Source: an uncultured Actinoplanes sp.
GTDB taxonomy: Bacteria > Actinomycetota > Actinomycetes > Mycobacteriales > Micromonosporaceae
Assembly: GCA_934667465.1 (NCBI GenBank)
Contig: CAKUMG010000331.1
Coordinates: 1 to 6,573 of the forward strand
Length of the DNA: 6,573 nt
Direction of reading: 5' to 3'
The notes under the pieces were generated by a model. The model was given only the letters and a program-made list of their open reading frames with translations. It was not told the origin of the DNA and made no database searches. Positions 4,630 through 6,573 of this stretch are shown piece by piece. Position numbers and translations under genes: made by a program. How positions within the stretch are numbered: position 1 is the stretch's first letter; every line of letters starts with the position of its first letter.

Positions 4630-5649
4630 TCAGCATGAGGTGGTGCCGCTGCCCTTGGCCCACTTGCACGAGTCGATGACCTTGCCCTGCGGGCTGCGCA
4701 GCGTGGCCGTGTCGCCGCCGTTGTTCCAGACGTGGGCGGTGCGGTTCCAGTAGCGGTGCTGGGCGTCGGGGCGGCCGTTGGTGCCCTTGCCGGTGTGCAC
4801 GTAGACGTTCTTGCCGGCGGCCAGCTTGTGGCTGGTGGCGAAGGTGTAGGTGTTGCCCGCGGCGTCGCGGATCCGCCAGCCCTTGAGGTCGATGGTGGCG
4901 CGGGTCCGGTTGGTCAGGCGGAGCCATTCGCCGTTGAGGCTGGCCGTGCTGCGGGTGTCGGCACCCGGCGCGTCGTACCGGATCTTGGTGAACTGGACGG
5001 CGCCGGCGGCCGGGGCCGGCGTGGGCTTGGGTGCGGGGGAAGGCGTGCCGTAGGTCACGGCGGCGGACTGTCCGCGGAGCAGGTTGTTGTCGGCGTCCGC
5101 GTCGATCACCGCGCGGTAGGACCCCGGGGCGGCCAGCGTCGTCGTGAACGTCGCCGCCGGGTCGGAGGTCTGCCCGGTCGCCACGTCGCCCCAGGTGCTT
5201 CCGGTGAGACGCTGGACGTGGACGCGCAGGCCGGGCTGGGCCGGGTTCGCGGTGACGGTCGCGGTGCTACCCCTGAGGGTCAGCGTGGGGACGATGCCCA
5301 TGGCGACCGGCACCTGGCGCGAGCCGGCGCCGTCGACCTCGACGTAGAAGTAGAAGCCGGAGTCGAGGATGCGGGTCAGCGTCCAACGGCCCGCGGGGGT
5401 CGCGGTGGTCGTGATGGTGCCGCCGTTGTCATAGTCGGGTGACGGGTAGAAGTCGCGGAACTTGTACGCCGACTCGTAGAGGTGGACGGTCGCGCCCGGG
5501 GTCGCCGTGCCGGTGAGGGTGATCGGGCCGTAGCCCTGCCGGCTGGCGGGCACCGAGATCGTCGGGGTGTCGGCGGCGGATGCGGGGGCGGCGAGGCCGA
5601 GGGCGGCGACGCACCCCACGGCGACGGCGAGCGCGTGGGCACGTTTCAA
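4630..5649 (-). CDS. Secreted protein with C-terminal lamin tail domain
   Basis: This 339-residue exported protein starts at TTG 5649, 5 nt after AGGAG, which gives a clean Sec signal peptide: positive KR, hydrophobic ALAVAVGCVAALGLAA, and cleavage after ASA at residue 25. A GTG at 5700 would add 17 residues that spoil the signal. Residues about 28-200 form two beta-rich, Ig-like regions (ITLTGTATPGATVHLYES..., then VPTLTLRGSTATVTANP...). A Pro/Ala linker (PSPAPKPTPAPAAG) spans about 203-217. Residues 218-339 are a lamin tail domain (LTD): VQFTKIRYDAPGAD, LNGEWLRLTN, IDLKGWRIRDAAGNTYTF, YVHTGKGTNG, WNNGGDTATLRSPQGKVID. The mature protein has just two cysteines (C328, C339), probably disulfide-bonded at the extreme C-terminus. 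LTDs in bacteria occur on secreted or surface proteins, often with nucleases; no catalytic domain is present, so a binding or adhesive role outside the cell is likely but unproven. Confidence 0.9.
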   Translation of the reverse strand: MKRAHALAVAVGCVAALGLAAPASAADTPTISVPASRQGYGPITLTGTATPGATVHLYESAYKFRDFYPSPDYDNGGTITTTATPAGRWTLTRILDSGFYFYVEVDGAGSRQVPVAMGIVPTLTLRGSTATVTANPAQPGLRVHVQRLTGSTWGDVATGQTSDPAATFTTTLAAPGSYRAVIDADADNNLLRGQSAAVTYGTPSPAPKPTPAPAAGAVQFTKIRYDAPGADTRSTASLNGEWLRLTNRTRATIDLKGWRIRDAAGNTYTFATSHKLAAGKNVYVHTGKGTNGRPDAQHRYWNRTAHVWNNGGDTATLRSPQGKVIDSCKWAKGSGTTSC

Positions 5650-5654
5650 GGGAA

Positions 5655-5659
5655 CTCCT
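5655..5659 (-). promoter_or_regulatory. Ribosome binding site fixing the TTG start of the lamin-tail gene
   Basis: AGGAG on the minus strand, 5 nt before TTG 5649. It decides the start in favour of TTG over the upstream GTG at 5700, in agreement with the signal peptide. Confidence 0.7.
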
Positions 5660-5692
5660 GCACGGGTGGGGACGGGCCGGATCAGCGTACGG

Positions 5693-5698
5693 ATAATC
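5693..5698 (-). promoter_or_regulatory. Possible -10 box of the lamin-tail gene
   Basis: GATTAT on the minus strand (4 of 6 to TATAAT) lies in a locally AT-rich stretch (5693-5712). Transcription from it would start near 5686 and leave a leader of about 37 nt containing the AGGAG site. No matching -35 is visible. The overlapping plus-strand reading GATAAT (5692-5697) could equally serve the divergent gene. Confidence 0.35.
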
Positions 5699-5778
5699 AC
5701 TCTCAGTAGTAAGCCGTCCGCTTGGCCCGCTTTGTCGGCCGGAAGGATGAGCCGCGGCGGTACTCAGCGTCACGAAGG

Positions 5779-5784
5779 TAGGGT
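5779..5784 (+). promoter_or_regulatory. -10 box or Shine-Dalgarno immediately before GTG 5791
   Basis: TAGGGT fits TAnnnT and ends exactly 6 nt before the GTG, as expected for a leaderless actinobacterial mRNA; there is no clear -35. The same bases are part of AGGTAGGG (5776-5783), which could instead act as a Shine-Dalgarno 7 nt from the GTG. Either reading supports this start. Confidence 0.5.
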
Positions 5785-5790
5785 TGCCCG

Positions 5791-6573
5791 GTGAACGGGA
5801 CGGAGCTGCGAGCCGACTGCGGCCGGTGCGCCGGGCTGTGTTGTGTCGCGCCCGCGTTCGCCCGGTCGTCGGACTTCGCGATCGACAAGCCGGCCGGGCA
5901 GCCGTGCCGCAACCTGCTCGACGACTTCCGGTGCGGAATCCACGACCGGCTGCCCGAGAGCGGCTTCCGCGGCTGCGTGGTGTTCGACTGCTTCGGCGCG
6001 GGTCAGCAGGTCACCCAGGTCACGTTCGGCGGCCGCGACTGGCGGACGACCCCGGGCATCGCGCGCGACATGTTCGCGACGCTCCCGATCATGCGCCAAC
6101 TGCACGAGCTGCTCTGGTACGTGTCCCAAGCGCTCGAAATCGGCGCCGCGCACAAGCTCCACGCCCGCCTCCGCGCGGCCCGCGACGAGACGCTCGCCCT
6201 CACCGGCGGCGCCCCGGCCGACCTGCTCGCGATCGACCTCGACGCCCACCGGCAGCGGGTCAATCCCCTGCTCCAGCAGGCGAGCGAGCTGGCCCGCGCC
6301 GCGGCAGGCCCCCGCCGCCCGGATCACCGCGGCGCGAACCTCATCGGCCGCAAGCTGCGCGGGGCCCGGCTGCGGGGCGCCAGCTTCCGGGGCGCGCTGC
6401 TGATCGGGGCCGACCTGCGCGACGCGGACCTGCGCCTGGCCGACTTCACCGGCGCGGACCTGCGGGGCGCCGACCTGCGCGGTGCCGACCTGACGGGCGC
6501 GCTGTTCCTGACCGAGTCGCAGCTGACCTCCGCCATCACCGACCCGCCCCCGGCTGCCGGCCAGGCCCCGGCC
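5791..6573 (+). CDS. Pentapeptide-repeat protein with N-terminal cysteine cluster (3' end beyond window)
   Basis: 261 codons are open from GTG 5791 to the window edge with no stop, so the C-terminus is missing, probably by only a few tens of residues. The N-terminal part has eight cysteines in a fixed layout: C10-x2-C13-x3-C17-C18, C39, C48 (followed by H51), C62 and C67, within motifs DFAIDK, PCRNLLDDFRCGIH, GFRGC and FDCFGAGQ. This C-x2-C-x3-CC...C...C...C order resembles the YkgJ-type CxxC metal-chelating domain, so Zn/Fe binding is likely (inference). Residues 85-165 are helical (MRQLHELLWYVSQAL). Residues 181-240 are about 11 pentapeptide repeats of the A-D/N-L-x-x type (GADLR, GADLT), which fold into a right-handed quadrilateral beta-helix. 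This architecture recurs in actinobacteria as conserved proteins of unknown role; I see nothing to support a quinolone-resistance (MfpA-like) function. It is divergent from the lamin-tail gene, 141 bp away. Confidence 0.88.
   Translation, partial: MNGTELRADCGRCAGLCCVAPAFARSSDFAIDKPAGQPCRNLLDDFRCGIHDRLPESGFRGCVVFDCFGAGQQVTQVTFGGRDWRTTPGIARDMFATLPIMRQLHELLWYVSQALEIGAAHKLHARLRAARDETLALTGGAPADLLAIDLDAHRQRVNPLLQQASELARAAAGPRRPDHRGANLIGRKLRGARLRGASFRGALLIGADLRDADLRLADFTGADLRGADLRGADLTGALFLTESQLTSAITDPPPAAGQAPA

Noticed and set aside
4517..4753. Plus-strand frame starting MNLRPLGYEPSE
   Set aside because: Its start is the complement of the initiator tRNA, a classic false ORF, and it runs into antisense of the lamin-tail gene.
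5770..6539. Minus-strand frames opposite the pentapeptide gene, including a Ser-Ala-Pro-Arg repeat protein
   Set aside because: The repeats are the complement of the pentapeptide codons; the plus strand carries the conserved cysteine and A(D/N)Lxx motifs.
5791..6573. MfpA/Qnr-type quinolone resistance protein
   Set aside because: MfpA/Qnr proteins are pentapeptide repeats almost throughout; here only about 60 residues are repeats behind a Cys-rich and a helical region.

Overview
The window is very GC-rich, with G or C at almost every third codon position. It also has GTG/TTG starts, promoter-like -10 boxes directly before start codons, and typical actinobacterial families: MEDS/HATPase anti-sigma protein, MT0933-type antitoxin, lamin-tail secreted protein and Cys-rich pentapeptide protein. 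Together these suggest a Micromonosporaceae-like actinomycete (Actinoplanes/Micromonospora relatives). The family assignment is inferred from protein style, not from a search.

Layout. Positions 1-334 hold an odd chimeric ORF: the first 29 residues look like the start of a SufS cysteine desulfurase, and the rest is an MT0933-like antitoxin whose own start codon is missing. It converges across a hairpin on a minus-strand gene (369-752) for a small Cys/His protein. A divergent intergenic region follows, then three plus-strand genes: an RsbA-type MEDS + HATPase regulator (957-1928), a spermidine-synthase-like protein (1996-2847), and an unrecognised actinobacterial protein with its own promoter (2918-3856). 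A small unknown ORF (3902-4219) comes next.

Positions 4220-4501 are non-coding. They hold about 2.3 copies of a 60-62 bp tandem repeat, a G-rich hairpin, and a perfect 17-bp hairpin that probably terminates the minus-strand initiator tRNA (4502-4575). Upstream of the tRNA on the same strand is a secreted lamin-tail-domain protein (4630-5649). Divergent from it is a pentapeptide-repeat protein with a YkgJ-like cysteine cluster (5791 to the window end), which has no stop codon here because it runs off the edge.

The genes do not form one pathway. Most look like separate transcription units, several of them probably read from leaderless mRNAs. I see no complete novel defence or biosynthetic system. 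The observations most worth following are the SufS/antitoxin junction, the YkgJ-like cysteine cluster joined to pentapeptide repeats, the repeat block beside the initiator tRNA, and the uniform -10-to-start spacing.
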